From Chloroflexota bacterium (lineage in GTDB: Bacteria > Chloroflexota > Dehalococcoidia > Tepidiformales > Tepidiformaceae): a stretch of 5,144 nt of DNA. Position numbers and translations under genes: made by a program. Positions 4,426-5,144 of this stretch are shown here, in pieces. The DNA lies in contig JANXYE010000677.1 of NCBI GenBank assembly GCA_025350285.1, positions 1 to 5,144 on the forward strand, in the 5' to 3' direction. Position 1 is the stretch's first letter. Every line of letters begins with the position of its first letter. The notes below the pieces were generated by a model. It searched no databases. It saw only the letters and a list, made by a program, of their open reading frames with translations, and had not been told where the DNA came from.

Positions 4426-5144
4426 TCACACGAGTTCGAGGCACGCGTATTGGCGGCGAATCGAGAGCGAGGCGTTGGCGGCGGAGTGGGTTGCCGTCAG
4501 CTCCAGCGTTTTTGCGTTGGTCGAATCCTCGGCGCTGGCGCCGTAGATGTGGTTCATCAGCGCGGGCAGGGCGGAGAGGTCGCCGAGGCCGCTGGTCGTG
4601 CCGCCGGCGAGGCCGAGCGAGATCAGCCCCGAGAGCACCTGGGCGTTCGTCGCGCCCTGGTTTGCCAGTTGGAGTTCGAAACGGAAGGGACGGCGGGATG
4701 CGCTGGCCGCGAGCGCGAGGGTGGCGTCGTTAAACAGCGTCGTCGCGCCGTACTTCGCCTTGAATGTGACCGTGCGGGTGGCGCCGCTGTTGTTGAGGTA
4801 GTCACCGAAGAGGGTGAGGCGGAGCATGCGGTTCGTGCCCAGGGTGTTAGCGGGCACGGAGAACGAGAAGAGCGACGTTTCGGCGACGCTGTTCACCACG
4901 TCGAGGAGGCTGGCGGTACGGGCAACATCGCCTGGTGCGGCCCACTTGAGGCCGCTGGCCTGGGCGGAATCGGCGACCAACTGGAGGCCGTTCGCACCGG
5001 CGGCGAGGGCTTGTGGCGCAGTGGCGAACGTGAGCAGGTCGCCCTTCGCGGCTACGGTCCCCTGCCCGTGGACGTGATCGACGCGCGCCGCGACGAGCGA
5101 TATCCCGGCCGCGGACGACGCCGCCGTCAGCGCGGGGAGCGTTG
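4426..5144 (-). CDS. Phage tail-fibre-like protein, C-terminal part (5' end outside window)
   Basis: 238 residues plus the stop are visible. The frame stays open to the right edge, so the true start lies beyond it, and a TTG at 4980 is not a credible start. The first part, ALTAASSAAGISLVAARVDH and VHGQGTVAAKGDLLTFATAP, then GANGLQLVADSAQASGLKWA, is the repeat-like pattern of phage tail fibres and related structural proteins. The DHVH element (codons 5079-5068) is the HxH signature that in T4 fibres coordinates iron in the trimer axis. The rest, about 165 residues, is rich in Ala, Thr, Ser, Asn and Leu. It reads as a beta-rich carbohydrate-binding or capsid-decoration-like domain ending in SIRRQYACLELV. 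It could belong to a prophage, a tailocin or contractile injection apparatus, or a metagenomic host-phage junction. No other phage gene is in view. The stop is TGA at 4428-4426. Confidence 0.75.
   Translation of the reverse strand, partial: TLPALTAASSAAGISLVAARVDHVHGQGTVAAKGDLLTFATAPQALAAGANGLQLVADSAQASGLKWAAPGDVARTASLLDVVNSVAETSLFSFSVPANTLGTNRMLRLTLFGDYLNNSGATRTVTFKAKYGATTLFNDATLALAASASRRPFRFELQLANQGATNAQVLSGLISLGLAGGTTSGLGDLSALPALMNHIYGASAEDSTNAKTLELTATHSAANASLSIRRQYACLELV

Overview
This is a GC-rich bacterial window (GC is high throughout, with third codon positions strongly G/C). It uses ordinary Shine-Dalgarno sites for some genes and near-leaderless starts for others. The gene mix (lipoprotein cupredoxin, BlaI-type repressor with a small M56 peptidase, DoxX, Lrp/AsnC-type RAM protein, radical SAM protein) would suit Chloroflexota or Actinomycetota-like bacteria. 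The sequence alone does not settle the taxon, so treat this as a weak inference. TGA is a normal stop here: five other genes end with it.

Layout. 64-528 (-) encodes a small protein resembling EVE/PUA-like domains. 529-641 holds only a doubtful 29-codon ORF on the + strand. 642-3180 is a co-directional minus-strand run. In transcription order it reads: cupredoxin lipoprotein (3180-2746), two-helix membrane protein (2719-2402), radical SAM protein (2318-1515), Lrp/AsnC ligand-binding (RAM) protein interrupted by an in-frame TGA (1452-1210), and a DoxX membrane protein (1199-642). The gaps are 26, 83, 62 and 10 bases, so part or all of the run may be one operon. On the opposite strand, 3223-4412 is a two-gene unit with a 4-base ATGA overlap: a BlaI/MecI-family repressor followed by a compact BlaR1-like M56 zinc peptidase. 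At the right edge, 4426-5144 (-) is the C-terminal part of a phage tail-fibre-like protein whose start lies outside the window. It converges on the M56 gene with only 13 bases between.

How the genes may work together. The 42-base gap between the cupredoxin and the repressor contains a near-perfect BlaI-type operator, a 6-base inverted repeat ACTACA-CTA-TGTAGT. It is placed to control both directions. The simplest reading is a self-regulated repressor/protease switch that also controls the divergent cupredoxin and perhaps the genes behind it. The repressor has no cysteine, so CopY-type metal sensing is excluded, and proteolysis by the M56 partner is the likely release mechanism. What the switch responds to cannot be read from the sequence.

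The main points of interest are the repressor/protease-cupredoxin arrangement, the RAM gene whose reading frame continues with family-like sequence past an in-frame TGA, the uncommon cupredoxin ligand spacing, and the unassigned radical SAM protein in this context.
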